Of a DNA stretch of 64,000 bases, positions 34,023 through 42,743 are shown in pieces (the stretch's first letter is position 1; every line of letters starts with the position of its first letter). A program made the translations under genes and the position numbers. The notes under the pieces were generated by a model. That model did not search any database. It saw only the letters and a program-made list of their open reading frames with translations, and was not told the DNA's origin. Origin of the DNA: Pseudomonadota bacterium. Its GTDB lineage: Bacteria > Chloroflexota > UBA6077 > JAJPHF01. The DNA lies in contig JAJPHF010000168.1 of NCBI GenBank assembly GCA_021325365.1, positions 6,206 to 70,205 on the forward strand, read 5' to 3'.

Positions 34023-35156
34023 TTACAGATCCCGGACGTGCGGCAGTACCTCGGCCGCGAACAGGCGCATGCTTGCCACAACCTCGTCGTGAGGCATGGT
34101 GCCGACCTGAAAGCGGAAGTTCAGGACGCCGTGGCCGACGTACTGGACCCAGTGGCGGATCTGCTGGATCACGGTGTCGGGGCTGCCGCACAGCACCCGC
34201 CCGTGCTCGATCTCGCTCTCTAACGTGACTGCCTCGCGCTGGCGCACGCGCTGGAGGCGGCGCTCGCGATCGGCCGGGTCGTGGTAGTAGCCGCCCTGGA
34301 TCACCAGCTCGTTCGCGCGCCGCGTGGGCACCAGCAGGTAGCGGTAGAAGTAGTCGGTCGGCCCGCGAAAGGCCGCGCGGGCGGCCGCGTCGGTCTTCGC
34401 CACGTGGACCGCCTGGTCCCAGAAGAACAGGTCGCGGGGCGGCTCCCAGCCGTCGGCGCGGGCGAGGGCGCGGTAGCTCTCGAACTGCGCGCGGGCGATC
34501 TCGGCGCTGGCGAGCGCCACGCCGATGCCCACGCGCCGCTGCACGGCCATGCGCACGGAGTCGCTGCTGCCACCCGAGATGAAGATCGGCGGGTGGGGCT
34601 GCTGGAGCGGGCGCGGCCAGATGGAGACGGTGCGGAACTGGTAATGCTTGCCCTCCCAGCCGAACGGCTCCGGCTCCTGCCAGGCGCGCAGGATGAGGTC
34701 CCATGCCTCCGCGAGCCGCGCGTAGGACTCGTCGGGATCGATGCCGTAGGCGATGTACTCTTGCGGCAGCCCCCGGATGAAGCCGGCCACCAGGCGGCCG
34801 CCGCTCATGACGTCGAGCATGGCGTACTCTTCGGCCACGCGCACCGGGTTGTTCAGCGGCACCAGGCTGCCGAGCATGGCGATCTTCGCGCGCGTGGTGC
34901 GCTGCGTCAGCGCGCCGCCGATCACCGTGGGGCTCGCCATCAGCCCATAGGACGTGTAGTGGTGCTCGTTGCAGCCGACCCAGTCGAAGCCTAGCTCGTC
35001 GGCCAGAGCCAGCTGGTCGAGGTACTCGCGGTAGAGCCGCGGCCCGCGTGTGGGATCGAACAGCCGGTGGGCCACCGGCCAGGCGGCCGGCGGCTGATCG
35101 AGGTACGGCCAGGCCATCAAGTGGAACAGGCTGAAGACGAGGGGCGGCGCGCTCAT
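34023..35156 (-). CDS. LLM-class flavin-dependent oxidoreductase
   Basis: This 377-residue luciferase-like TIM-barrel protein shows LADELGFDWVGCNEHHY, NPVRVAEEYAMLDVMSGGRLVAGFIRG, PRPLQQPHPPIFISGG and CGSPDTVIQQIRHWV. It is a close paralogue of the LLM at 35952-37076 and a more distant one of that at 11307. Its ATG overlaps the stop of the upstream hydrolase (ATGA), so translation is coupled. The three genes LLM-hydrolase-LLM form one operon. Substrate and flavin type are unknown; oxidation followed by hydrolysis of a ring or ketone is inferred. Confidence 0.9.
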   Translation of the reverse strand: MSAPPLVFSLFHLMAWPYLDQPPAAWPVAHRLFDPTRGPRLYREYLDQLALADELGFDWVGCNEHHYTSYGLMASPTVIGGALTQRTTRAKIAMLGSLVPLNNPVRVAEEYAMLDVMSGGRLVAGFIRGLPQEYIAYGIDPDESYARLAEAWDLILRAWQEPEPFGWEGKHYQFRTVSIWPRPLQQPHPPIFISGGSSDSVRMAVQRRVGIGVALASAEIARAQFESYRALARADGWEPPRDLFFWDQAVHVAKTDAAARAAFRGPTDYFYRYLLVPTRRANELVIQGGYYHDPADRERRLQRVRQREAVTLESEIEHGRVLCGSPDTVIQQIRHWVQYVGHGVLNFRFQVGTMPHDEVVASMRLFAAEVLPHVRDL

Positions 35157-35938
35157 CCGGCGGCCTTGGCGCGGGGGACGACAAAGGCCTCGCCGCGCTC
35201 CAGGAAGTCGCTCACCAGGTCGGCGAAGCTGTCGGGGCGGTCCCACTGGATGGCGTGGGCCGCCTGGTAGACGTAGGTGAGGAACGCCTGCGGGATGCGC
35301 TCCTTGTAGAGGCGGCCCATCTCGGGCGGGATGAGGCCGTCGAGGGTGCCAAACAGCACGAGCGTCGGCGCCTCGATGTCGCCCAGCCGCGCCTCCAGGT
35401 CGCTGTCCCAGGCCACGCCCTTGGTGAGCCGCGCCATCGTCTGGAACTGCTGCTGGCGCACCGCGGGATCGTCCGTGGGCGGCGCCTGCTCGGGGTTGCC
35501 GTACAGGCGGCGGCGGAGCTCGTCGGGGGGGAAGGCGCTGAGCGGCGGCGCGTCGGGCGGGCGGAAGGCGGCCGGGCTCTCCAGCACCAGCCGGTCGACT
35601 CGCTGGGGGTGGCGCACGGCCAGCCACGCCGCCGTGCGGCCGCCCAGCGACGTGCCGAGCAGGTGCATGCGCTCGCCGTCCGCTACCTGCTCCATCGCGG
35701 CGGCCAAGGCGTCGGCGGCGTCGGGGATGCTCTGCACGCTGTCCCCCAGCGTCGAGCCGCCGAAGCCGGGGATGTCGAAGGCGACCACGCGGAAACGCTC
35801 GGCGAAGCGGTCGAGCGCACGGCCCCAGCGCAGGCCTCCTGCGCCGTGCAGGTAGGCCAGCAGGGGGCCATCGCCCGCCGCGTGCCACGCGATCTCGCAG
35901 TCGCCGGCCCTGACCCGGCCCTCTTCTTGCTGCGCCAT
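35153..35938 (-). CDS. Alpha/beta hydrolase between two LLM genes
   Basis: This 261-residue protein has oxyanion block YLHGAGGLRWG, nucleophile GTSLGG, acid Asp in LVLFGTLDGLIP and His in YQAAHAIQWDRPD. The cap and C-terminus (SDFLERGEAFVV) match the hydrolase at 12406-13248, so the LLM-hydrolase pairing was duplicated as a module. The start ATG lies 13 bases after the upstream LLM stop. Likely a C-C bond or ester hydrolase acting on the LLM product. Confidence 0.88.
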   Translation of the reverse strand: MAQQEEGRVRAGDCEIAWHAAGDGPLLAYLHGAGGLRWGRALDRFAERFRVVAFDIPGFGGSTLGDSVQSIPDAADALAAAMEQVADGERMHLLGTSLGGRTAAWLAVRHPQRVDRLVLESPAAFRPPDAPPLSAFPPDELRRRLYGNPEQAPPTDDPAVRQQQFQTMARLTKGVAWDSDLEARLGDIEAPTLVLFGTLDGLIPPEMGRLYKERIPQAFLTYVYQAAHAIQWDRPDSFADLVSDFLERGEAFVVPRAKAAG

Positions 35939-35951
35939 GTGGCTTCTCCTC

Positions 35952-37076
35952 CTACAGGTCGCGGACGTGCGGCAGGACCTCGCGGCTGAAGAGCCGCATG
36001 CTCTCCACCACCTTGTCGTTGGGGATCGAGCCGATCTTGAAGCCGCTCTGGATGATGCCGATGCCCAGCTCCTTCACGACGTGCTGGATCTGGCGTACGA
36101 CCGTGTCGGGCGAGCCGCAGAGGATCGTGCCCTGCTCGATGCGGTCGTCGATGCTGAGGTGCTTCTGGGCGGCGCGACGGGTGATGCGGCGCTCGCGCGC
36201 CTCGGCAGTCCGGTAGTAGTTGGAGCCGTGGACCACTAGCTCGTTCGCGTGCTGGGTGGCGCTGGAGAGCACGCGGTAGAAGTAGTCCTCGCCGCGGCCG
36301 AGCGTCTCGCGCGCCTCGGCGTCGGTGCGGGCGACGTGCGCGTGCATGCCGATCAGCAGGTTCTCGCGCGGCGGCTCCCAGCCCAGCTCGCGGGCGGTCT
36401 TGCGATAGACGTCGAGGTTTTCGCGGGCGTGCTCGAGCGAGATGAGCTGGACGACGCCGATCTTCGCCCGCTTGCGGGCGGCGAAGGCCGCCGACTCGAC
36501 GCTGCCGCCCGAGAAGAGCAGCGGCGGATGCGGCTGCTGCAGCGGGCGCGGCCAGATCGAGACGGCGCGGAACTGGTAGTGCTTGCCCTCCCAGCCGAAC
36601 GGCTCCGGCTCGGTCCAGGCGCGGATGACGAGGTCGATGGCCTCCTCGAAGCGCTCCCACGACTCGCTGGGATCGACGCCGTAGGCGATGTACTCGTTCG
36701 GAATGCCGCGGATGAGGCCGGCGATGAGGCGGCCGCCGCTCATCACGTCGAGCATGGCGTACTCTTCCGCCACGCGCACCGGGTTGTTCAGCGGCAAGAG
36801 CGCGCCGAGCATGGCGATGCGGATGCGCCGCGTGCGCTGCGTGAGCGCCGCGCCGATGAGCGATGGGTTACTCATCAGGCCGTAGGGCGTGTAGTGGTGC
36901 TCGTTGCAGCCGACCCAGTCGAAGCCCAGCTCCTCGGCCAGCGCCATCTGATCGACGTACTGCTGGTAGTCCGCGCTCGCGCGCTCGGGATCGAACAGGC
37001 GATGCGGCACCGGCCACTCCGGCGCCTGCTCGATGTACGGATGCGGCATCAGGTGAAAGTAGCTGAACTGCACCAT
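35952..37076 (-). CDS. LLM-class flavin-dependent oxidoreductase
   Basis: This 374-residue protein is a close paralogue of the LLM at 34023-35156: MALAEELGFDWVGCNEHHYTPYG, PLNNPVRVAEEYAMLDVMSGG, RPLQQPHPPLLFSGG and CGSPDTVVRQIQHVV. It is the first gene of the LLM-hydrolase-LLM operon and has a strong GGGAGGG ribosome site before its ATG. Two near-identical oxygenases around one hydrolase may act on different ring positions or form a heteromer like luciferase alpha/beta subunits; this is inference. Confidence 0.9.
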   Translation of the reverse strand: MVQFSYFHLMPHPYIEQAPEWPVPHRLFDPERASADYQQYVDQMALAEELGFDWVGCNEHHYTPYGLMSNPSLIGAALTQRTRRIRIAMLGALLPLNNPVRVAEEYAMLDVMSGGRLIAGLIRGIPNEYIAYGVDPSESWERFEEAIDLVIRAWTEPEPFGWEGKHYQFRAVSIWPRPLQQPHPPLLFSGGSVESAAFAARKRAKIGVVQLISLEHARENLDVYRKTARELGWEPPRENLLIGMHAHVARTDAEARETLGRGEDYFYRVLSSATQHANELVVHGSNYYRTAEARERRITRRAAQKHLSIDDRIEQGTILCGSPDTVVRQIQHVVKELGIGIIQSGFKIGSIPNDKVVESMRLFSREVLPHVRDL

Positions 37077-37099
37077 CGCGCCCTCCCCGCTGCAGGGGC

Positions 37100-37177
37100 T
37101 AGGGGGTAGGGGGTAGGGGTTGGGGACGCGGGTCTCGCCGCTCGCCCTAACCCCGATCCCCTACCCGCTACCCCCTA
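37100..37177. repeat. Inverted repeat of TAGGGGG units with G-quadruplex potential
   Basis: The left arm 37100-37119 and right arm 37158-37177 are complementary with one mismatch. The plus strand holds G-runs separated by TA, TA and TT, an ideal quadruplex pattern. The right arm overlaps the stop codon of the SBP gene, so it may act as terminator between that gene and the LLM operon. Confidence 0.6.
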
Positions 37178-38281
37178 ACGAATCCCTAGGATGTCCGCGT
37201 ACTTCGCGCGCAAGCGCGCCTCGTCGCGCTCCAGCCAGTCGAGCGTGGGCTGGACGAGCTGCTTGCCCTGCGCCACGCGCCAGGCCGACGTGTCGGGCGA
37301 GGAGGCGAGCGAGTTGGCCCAGGTCTGGTCGATCGCCCGCTGTCCCTCCGGCTGGGTCAGGAAGTAGGCCAGGAGCGTGGCGGCGGCCGGGTGCTCGGCG
37401 TCGGTCATGAGGCTGACCGCCCAGGGCACGACGATCGCCACGTCCAGCGGCGCGTCGGCAAGCGGGGCGCCGCGGCGCGCCTCGCGCTCGGCGTTCTGGC
37501 CCATGCCGAGCAGGTACTCGCCGGAGGCGACGCGGCCGGTCGCGTCGGGGTAGGTCGGCACGAAGGCGATGCGCTGGCGCACGAGCCCCTGCGCCAGCTC
37601 GGTGACGGCGTCCTCGCCGTAGAGGAACGTCAGGAAGACCATCTGCGAGGGCGTGCGGGGCGCGACGATGGCGCCCTGCCAGCGCGGCTGCAGGAGGTCC
37701 TGGTAGCGGTGGGGCGCGTCGGTGGCGGACACCTGCTGCGTGTTGTACAGGACGTTGACGAGGAAGCTGTCGTGGACGCGCGCGCCCTTGCCGTGCATCA
37801 TGAGGTTCTCGGACGACAGGCCCAGCGGCTCTAGCCACGTGCCGTCTTGCAGCAGGCCGCCGTGGTCGAGGTCGTTCAGGATCAGCTCGCTCGACCAGAA
37901 GAGGTCGATGCCGGAGCGCACGCCCGAGCGAGCGGCGGCCAGCAGCTCGGCGACCTTCTGAGGGTGCAGGCCGCTCTCGAAGCTCAGCTCCAGGTCGAAG
38001 CCGTAGAAGTCGCGGAAGGCGCGCCGCATGGCGTCTTCGTCGGCGGGCGTCGAGGTGACGCCGTAGGTGACCACGCGGCCCTCGCGCCGCGCCGCGTCCA
38101 CGAGCGCGCTGATGCCGTCTGGCAGCGCCCGCGCTGCCGCGGTGGTGGCGCTGGCCCCGGCGGCCTGGGCGTTTGGGGCTGCCTGGCGCCCGCTGCCTGG
38201 TCCCTGACTCCCGCTCGGCGCCGCTGGCGCCCCGCAGGCTGCGAGCAGGAGCGCGGTCAAGAGCGACGCCAGCGAGCGCAT
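37175..38281 (-). CDS. Extracellular solute-binding lipoprotein (iron/polyamine-type, cluster D)
   Basis: The protein has 368 residues, with lipobox LLAAC and an Ala/Gly/Gln tether. It belongs to a different SBP family from its neighbours. ISALVDAARREGRVVTYGVTSTP, FRDFYGFDLELSFESG, DLFWSSELILNDLDHGGLLQ and ASGEYLLGMGQNAE are typical of Fe3+, thiamine and spermidine/putrescine-type receptors (PF13416/PF13343). Start ATG 38281 is directly preceded by an in-frame GTG. The PotB/FbpB-type permease and ATPase usually next to such genes are missing. Confidence 0.85.
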   Translation of the reverse strand: MRSLASLLTALLLAACGAPAAPSGSQGPGSGRQAAPNAQAAGASATTAAARALPDGISALVDAARREGRVVTYGVTSTPADEDAMRRAFRDFYGFDLELSFESGLHPQKVAELLAAARSGVRSGIDLFWSSELILNDLDHGGLLQDGTWLEPLGLSSENLMMHGKGARVHDSFLVNVLYNTQQVSATDAPHRYQDLLQPRWQGAIVAPRTPSQMVFLTFLYGEDAVTELAQGLVRQRIAFVPTYPDATGRVASGEYLLGMGQNAEREARRGAPLADAPLDVAIVVPWAVSLMTDAEHPAAATLLAYFLTQPEGQRAIDQTWANSLASSPDTSAWRVAQGKQLVQPTLDWLERDEARLRAKYADILGIR

Positions 38282-38438
38282 CACGCTATCGGTCCCCCGT
38301 GTCGTCGTGGCTCGGGCGCCGCGCGGCGGCCCTGACTGGGGGGTATCGTAGGCCCCGGGCGGCGGCGCTGTCAACGTCGTCTCCCCGGATGGTGGCGGGT
38401 CGTACCAGATCCAGGCGGGCGGTTGGGCTACCGGGGCG

Positions 38439-38552
38439 CGCCCTCACCCCAACCCTCTCCCAGGGGGAGAGGGAGTACCGCACGCCCTCACCCCAGCCCT
38501 CTCCCAGGGGGAGAGGGAGTAAGGGAACGCCAGCGCCGGCTTCGGTATCAGC
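38439..38552. repeat. Interspersed palindromic repeat family C, two hairpins plus tail
   Basis: Two copies of CCCTCTCCCAGGGGGAGAGG are followed by the tail CCAGCGCCGGCTTCGGTATC, matching the tail at 27131-27150. The stop codon of the neighbouring hydrolase lies inside the tail. Confidence 0.75.
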
Positions 38553-39462
38553 CCAGGCAGAAGGCGCGCAGCGCGCGCACGAAGGCGTCGGGCTGCTCGC
38601 GCATGACGTAGTGGCCCGTCTGGTTGACGAGGACGGCGACGGTGCGGGGCGTCTTCGCGGCGATGAGGTCGATGAGGGGCAGGCCGTGGATGCGCAGCGG
38701 CGCGGACACGTCGTTGAGGCCCCAGATGACGAGCGTGGGGACGGGCATGCCGTGGGCCTCGATCTGCCGCAGCGCCTCGGCCTTCGCCCGGCCCATCGAC
38801 GGGAGCCACGTCGTCGTGGCCAGCGCCTTCATGCGCTCGTCGGACTCCTGGCGCACGGGCAGCAGCGCATTCTCCAGCAGGCGGTCGGTGAAGTCGTCGG
38901 TGATGTGGGCGGGCGAGAACGCCTGCGCCTCGGGCTCCAGCCGGACGGTGGCGCGCGTCGCGGGGCCGGGCGGCGTGCGTCGGGCGATCTCGGCGTAGAA
39001 CTCGCCCGCGGGGAACGCGGGGTCGTCGGGCGCGAGGGTGTTGCTGTCCACGATGACGAGCGACTTCGCCACCGCGGGGTGCTCCTGCGCCAGGCGCGTG
39101 ATGAGCAGGCCGCCGCGCGAGTGGCCGACGAGGTGGGCGCCGCGGATGCCGAGCGCTTGCAGCCAGCCGTAGGTGTGGGCCAGCAGGGCGTCGAAGGTGT
39201 AGTCGTCGCCCTTGGGGTTGCCGGTCTGGCCCTGGCCCAGCTTGTCGAGCGCGTAGACGTGGAAGTCGCGCGCCAGTGCGGGCAGCACGAGGCTCCAGGC
39301 GTCGAGCGAGTAGCCCGAGCCGAACTGGCCGCCGTGCAGCAGCACCAGCGGCTCGCCGGCGCCGTCCTCGTAGTAGCGCGTGCGAATGCCGTCGACGTCG
39401 AGGAACTTCAGCTTGCCCTTGTCCAGGCCGTCCGGTGGCGGCGCCGTCGTCGCTTCGGTCAT
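38548..39462 (-). CDS. Alpha/beta hydrolase (meta-cleavage hydrolase-like)
   Basis: This 304-residue protein shows IRTRYYEDGAGEPLVLLHGG, nucleophile VGHSRGG, acid Asp in VIWGLNDVSAP and His in NQTGHYVMREQPDAF. This organisation matches MhpC/BphD-type hydrolases that split 2-hydroxymuconate-like ring-fission products, although ester and lactone hydrolases also look like this. The ATG follows AAGGAGCTGAGGGGC. The 3' end has been captured by an interspersed repeat that supplies its stop codon. It follows an SBP gene on the same strand. Confidence 0.85.
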   Translation of the reverse strand: MTEATTAPPPDGLDKGKLKFLDVDGIRTRYYEDGAGEPLVLLHGGQFGSGYSLDAWSLVLPALARDFHVYALDKLGQGQTGNPKGDDYTFDALLAHTYGWLQALGIRGAHLVGHSRGGLLITRLAQEHPAVAKSLVIVDSNTLAPDDPAFPAGEFYAEIARRTPPGPATRATVRLEPEAQAFSPAHITDDFTDRLLENALLPVRQESDERMKALATTTWLPSMGRAKAEALRQIEAHGMPVPTLVIWGLNDVSAPLRIHGLPLIDLIAAKTPRTVAVLVNQTGHYVMREQPDAFVRALRAFCLG

Positions 39463-39502
39463 GCCCCTCAGCTCCTTCCGTGATCGCGGTGTCCTGCGCG
39501 GG

Positions 39503-40585
39503 CTATCGCGCGGGCTGCCAGCCGCGCTGCTGCAGCTCGGCATAGGCGTCCTTCACGAAGCGGTAGTCGTACATCTCGCTCGTGGGGCGGTCGGCGGGTA
39601 CGCCGATCAGCTCCGCGCGGACGCGCGCGTCGGCCGCTTGCACGTCGGGCGCCAGCGTGCCGTCCTCGGTCATCGTGGTCAGCGTGCTGTCGTAGTCCGG
39701 CTCGTTCACGTCGCGCGGCAAGCCGTTGTACTTGCCCAGGATCTCCAGCGTCTCATCCTTGTAGCGTTTGGCGTACTCGCGGCCCTTGACGGTGGCGCGC
39801 AGAAAGGCCCGGACGAGCGGCGCGTCGTCGGCGATGAGCTTGTCGCCGGTGGCGACGCCGGTGTAGAGCATCTTCACTTCGCGGGCGGCGTCGGCCAGGC
39901 GCACGCCCTTCGGCCCGTCCTGTCGGAGGCGCTCCACGTCGGCGATGCCGAGGATCGCCGCGGCGACCGCGCCCGACTCCACGGCGGCCAGCCGCCCGCT
40001 GCCAAAGCCCAGCGCGGCGAAGGTCACGCCGTCCGGGTCGAGCCCGTGCTGGGCCAGCAGCAGGCGGGTGGAAATCTCCATCGTGTCGCCGCGGCCGGCG
40101 ATGCCCACCGACTTGCCGCTCACGTCGGGCAGCGCCCGAATCTCCGGCCCGCTCGACCACAGCTCGTAGCCCGGCCGATCGGCGTTCGTGTAGATGATCT
40201 TCATTGGCGAGCCGCTGAGGATGGCGCTCAGCGACGACGAGGCCGAGGTGGTGAACTGCGTCTCGCCGGCGAGCACGGCGGCGATGCCCGTGGTGCCGGG
40301 CGCCTCGACCATCTCCATCTCCAGCCCCTCCTCCGCGTAGTAGCCTTTGTCGGCGGCGATGAAGTGGGGCGCGTAGACGGCGCTGTAGGAGGCGTAGTCC
40401 ACCCTGATCTTCCGGAGCGACGGCGGCGCGGTGGGCTGGGCCGCCGCTGGGACTGCCCGCTCGGCCGGCGGCTGGGCCTCGGCCACGGCCGGCGCGGCTG
40501 CCGGGGCGGGCGGCGCCGGGGTGCAGGCGGCGAGCGCCAGCGTGACCACCATCACGCTGCTTGCGACGCGAAATGCGCTAAGCAT
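39503..40585 (-). CDS. SBP lipoprotein, six-member paralogue family, member 1
   Basis: The protein has 360 residues, lipobox LAAC. The binding domain begins IRVDYASYSAVYAPHFIAADKGYYAEEGLEMEMV. The family hallmarks shared with the SBPs at 43.0, 45.7, 46.8, 51.6 and 52.8 kb are: a VLAGETQFTTSAS-type block, MKIIYTNADRPGYELWS, GRGDTMEISTRLLL, VKGREYAKRYKDETLEILGKYN, DYDSTLTTMTEDGTL and a C-terminus ending ELQQRGWQPA. This member is the most diverged of the six. The fold is the SsuA/NMT1 type. The ATG lies after AGGCCGCC; a downstream hydrolase gene starts 41 bases later. Confidence 0.88.
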   Translation of the reverse strand: MLSAFRVASSVMVVTLALAACTPAPPAPAAAPAVAEAQPPAERAVPAAAQPTAPPSLRKIRVDYASYSAVYAPHFIAADKGYYAEEGLEMEMVEAPGTTGIAAVLAGETQFTTSASSSLSAILSGSPMKIIYTNADRPGYELWSSGPEIRALPDVSGKSVGIAGRGDTMEISTRLLLAQHGLDPDGVTFAALGFGSGRLAAVESGAVAAAILGIADVERLRQDGPKGVRLADAAREVKMLYTGVATGDKLIADDAPLVRAFLRATVKGREYAKRYKDETLEILGKYNGLPRDVNEPDYDSTLTTMTEDGTLAPDVQAADARVRAELIGVPADRPTSEMYDYRFVKDAYAELQQRGWQPAR

Positions 40586-40638
40586 AAGGCGGCCTCCTCG
40601 CGCGCGGCCGGCGACCGAGCCCGCGGTGACGCGTGGGC

Positions 40639-41607
40639 CTACTCGATGCCCGTTCGACTTAGCCAGTCGAGGAGCACGTCCGCCACCTGGAGGTTGCCGT
40701 GCTCGATCATCATCTGGTGCCCGTGGCCGGGTAGCCCACGATCGGGCAGCCAGACGTGCTCCTTGCCGAACCAGTGCGCCGTGGCGGCATCGGCTTCCCG
40801 CGAGTGGCGCGGGTCCATGTCGCCCGTCACGACGATGGCGGGGATGTTGGCCAGGATCTCCGGCCCGGAGACGTGCGGGCCCGTGCCCTGGTAGTTCTGC
40901 CGCTGATTGACCATCCGCGCGCTAGTGGAGACGGAGCTTTTCTCCCACTCTCCGAAGGCTTCTTTGGGGAACAGGTCGGAGACGGCGTAGAAGTCCCACA
41001 GGCAGGCGCCCGAGCAGCGTTGCGGGCCGTCCTCGGGTTGCGCGAGCGTGGACGATTCGGGCTGCATATTCGCGGGAGGCCCGGGCGCGATGGCGATGAG
41101 CGCCGCGAGCTTGTCGCCGGCCCGCTCGGCGACCGGCCAGCCGGCGGTGCCGGACATGCTGTGGGTGATCATCACGGCCGGCCCCACGCGCTGGAGCAGC
41201 TCGACCAGGTTGTCGATGAGCACGTCGTAGGGCATCGTGGCGAAGTCCGGCGGCGTGGGCGAGCGGCCCTGGCCGGGCCAGTCCACCGTGTAGACCTCCC
41301 AACCCTTGTCGAGGAAATAGGGCGCCCAGCCCAGGCGGCCGTCCGGCGTCATCCAGTACTCGGCGCCGGTCTGGTTCGACCCGTGGACCATGATGACGGG
41401 CACGGTATGCGTCGGGCGCGCCGGCTTCTCGTACTCGACGTACATCGAGTAGGGCCACTCGCCGGTGAAGAAGAAGCCGTGCGACGGCGCGGAGGGCAGC
41501 TGCCCGCCCGGGGCGCCGCTCGCGGGTAGCGCCGGCCCGCGCCACAACGTCAGGAGCAGGACTACCAGGGTCGCGGTCGCCGCGGTCCTCGCCCAGGTTG
41601 CCAACAT
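40639..41607 (-). CDS. Secreted alpha/beta hydrolase / esterase
   Basis: This 322-residue protein has an N-terminal signal (TAATATLVVLLLTLWRGPALPASG). The fold shows VPVIMVHGSNQTGAEYW (oxyanion), VYTVDWPGQGRSP, nucleophile MITHSMSGTAGW (unusual S-M-S-G elbow), acid Asp in VTGDMDPRH and His in PGHGHQMM. It resembles extracellular esterases active on small aromatic or lactone esters. It is exported, unlike the other hydrolases in the island, so it may act on a substrate before uptake by the neighbouring receptors. Paired cysteines (RCSGAC) could form a disulfide. Confidence 0.83.
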   Translation of the reverse strand: MLATWARTAATATLVVLLLTLWRGPALPASGAPGGQLPSAPSHGFFFTGEWPYSMYVEYEKPARPTHTVPVIMVHGSNQTGAEYWMTPDGRLGWAPYFLDKGWEVYTVDWPGQGRSPTPPDFATMPYDVLIDNLVELLQRVGPAVMITHSMSGTAGWPVAERAGDKLAALIAIAPGPPANMQPESSTLAQPEDGPQRCSGACLWDFYAVSDLFPKEAFGEWEKSSVSTSARMVNQRQNYQGTGPHVSGPEILANIPAIVVTGDMDPRHSREADAATAHWFGKEHVWLPDRGLPGHGHQMMIEHGNLQVADVLLDWLSRTGIE

Positions 41608-41717
41608 CGCCCACCTCCCCGGCTCTCGCTGGCTCGCAACACTACGATCTGGAAGCGCCTCGCGGCGCTATCGCTCGTGATTAGCGCCGCCGGCCCGGGA
41701 TGCAGCAGACCCAAACG

Positions 41718-42743
41718 CTAGGCTTTCCAGGCGGCCGCCTGGAGGACGCGCTCGCGCGACTCGAAGGTGCTCTGGTGGGCGTGTTGGGTGGGGTCGACCA
41801 TGAGCTTCCAGGGCTGGCGGCTGTACAGGACCAGGCGCAGGAAGCCCTCGCCGCCGATCACGCGATGGGCGATGCCGGGCGGCACGTGGTTCATCTCGCC
41901 GGGGCCCAGGTGCTCGACGCCGAACTCGGACTCGTTCGCCGAGTCGCCGCGAAACTGCAGCCACAGCTCGTCGTCGTCCAGCCCGCGGTGGAAGCCGCGC
42001 TGCTCGCCCTCGGTGTTGTAGACCTCGACGTGGAAGACCGGCGACTGGTAGAGCTTCGGGCCGGCGCCGCCCTTGCCGGTGATGCCCTGGAAGAAGTCAA
42101 AGGCGCGCAGCTTGGCGATGCCGCGCCCCTCCGTCGCCACGCCGACCAGCGAGGCGTAGTTGCGCTCGATCAGGTCGCCCTCGCCGGTCGCGTCGTCCCA
42201 GAGCAACAGGCGCTCGCGCACGGCATCATGTGTGTCGGGAGCGCTGCCGTTCCCCGGCCAGCGCGGCCCGCCCGTGCGGATTACGTCAAACTCCGTGTGG
42301 CTCACCTGCTGGTCGACGCCGAGGAGCGTCTCGACGGGGTAGCGCAGCCGCGCGAACAGCCGCAGGCTGTCGCCGTCGCCGCTGCTGCGGTGGGCGATGC
42401 CGCCGGGAACCAGCAGCAGCTCGGCCGGCCCCATCTCGAAGACGCCGTACTCGGTCTCGAGCGTCGTGTGGCCGGCGAACTGGAAGAACAGCTCGTCGTA
42501 GTCGCAGTTGCGGCGGAACTCGGGCGCCGCGCCGACGACGCTCTCCACGCCGATGCGCATGTCGTCGTTCTGCCAGAGCACCAGCGCCTGGCGCGGCTCG
42601 CGCAGCATGTCGAACGGGCGAAACTTCGGCGTGCCGCGCGCGCTGCCCCGCATGGCGCCGACGATCGCCTCGCGGTCGCGCTCGACCCAGGTGCGGTCGG
42701 CCGGGCGGTCCCACCGGGTGATGAACTCGCGCACCTTCGTCAT
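41718..42743 (-). CDS. Homogentisate 1,2-dioxygenase-like bicupin, copy 1
   Basis: This 341-residue bicupin resembles HmgA-type dioxygenases. YDELFFQFAGHTTLETEYGVFEMGPAELLLVPGGIAHR is the N-terminal cupin; the C-terminal cupin has FHVEVYNTEGEQRGFHRGLDDDELWLQFRGDS and GEMNHVPPGIAHRV. Iron in HmgA is held by two His and a Glu in the C-terminal domain; candidate His and Glu are present (GFHRG, DELWLQF, IAHRV), but exact correspondence needs alignment. A second copy lies at 50537-51580. It may cleave a hydroquinone-type ring or be a non-catalytic relative. The ATG follows GAGGAGGGCCAGGACG. Confidence 0.78.
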   Translation of the reverse strand: MTKVREFITRWDRPADRTWVERDREAIVGAMRGSARGTPKFRPFDMLREPRQALVLWQNDDMRIGVESVVGAAPEFRRNCDYDELFFQFAGHTTLETEYGVFEMGPAELLLVPGGIAHRSSGDGDSLRLFARLRYPVETLLGVDQQVSHTEFDVIRTGGPRWPGNGSAPDTHDAVRERLLLWDDATGEGDLIERNYASLVGVATEGRGIAKLRAFDFFQGITGKGGAGPKLYQSPVFHVEVYNTEGEQRGFHRGLDDDELWLQFRGDSANESEFGVEHLGPGEMNHVPPGIAHRVIGGEGFLRLVLYSRQPWKLMVDPTQHAHQSTFESRERVLQAAAWKA

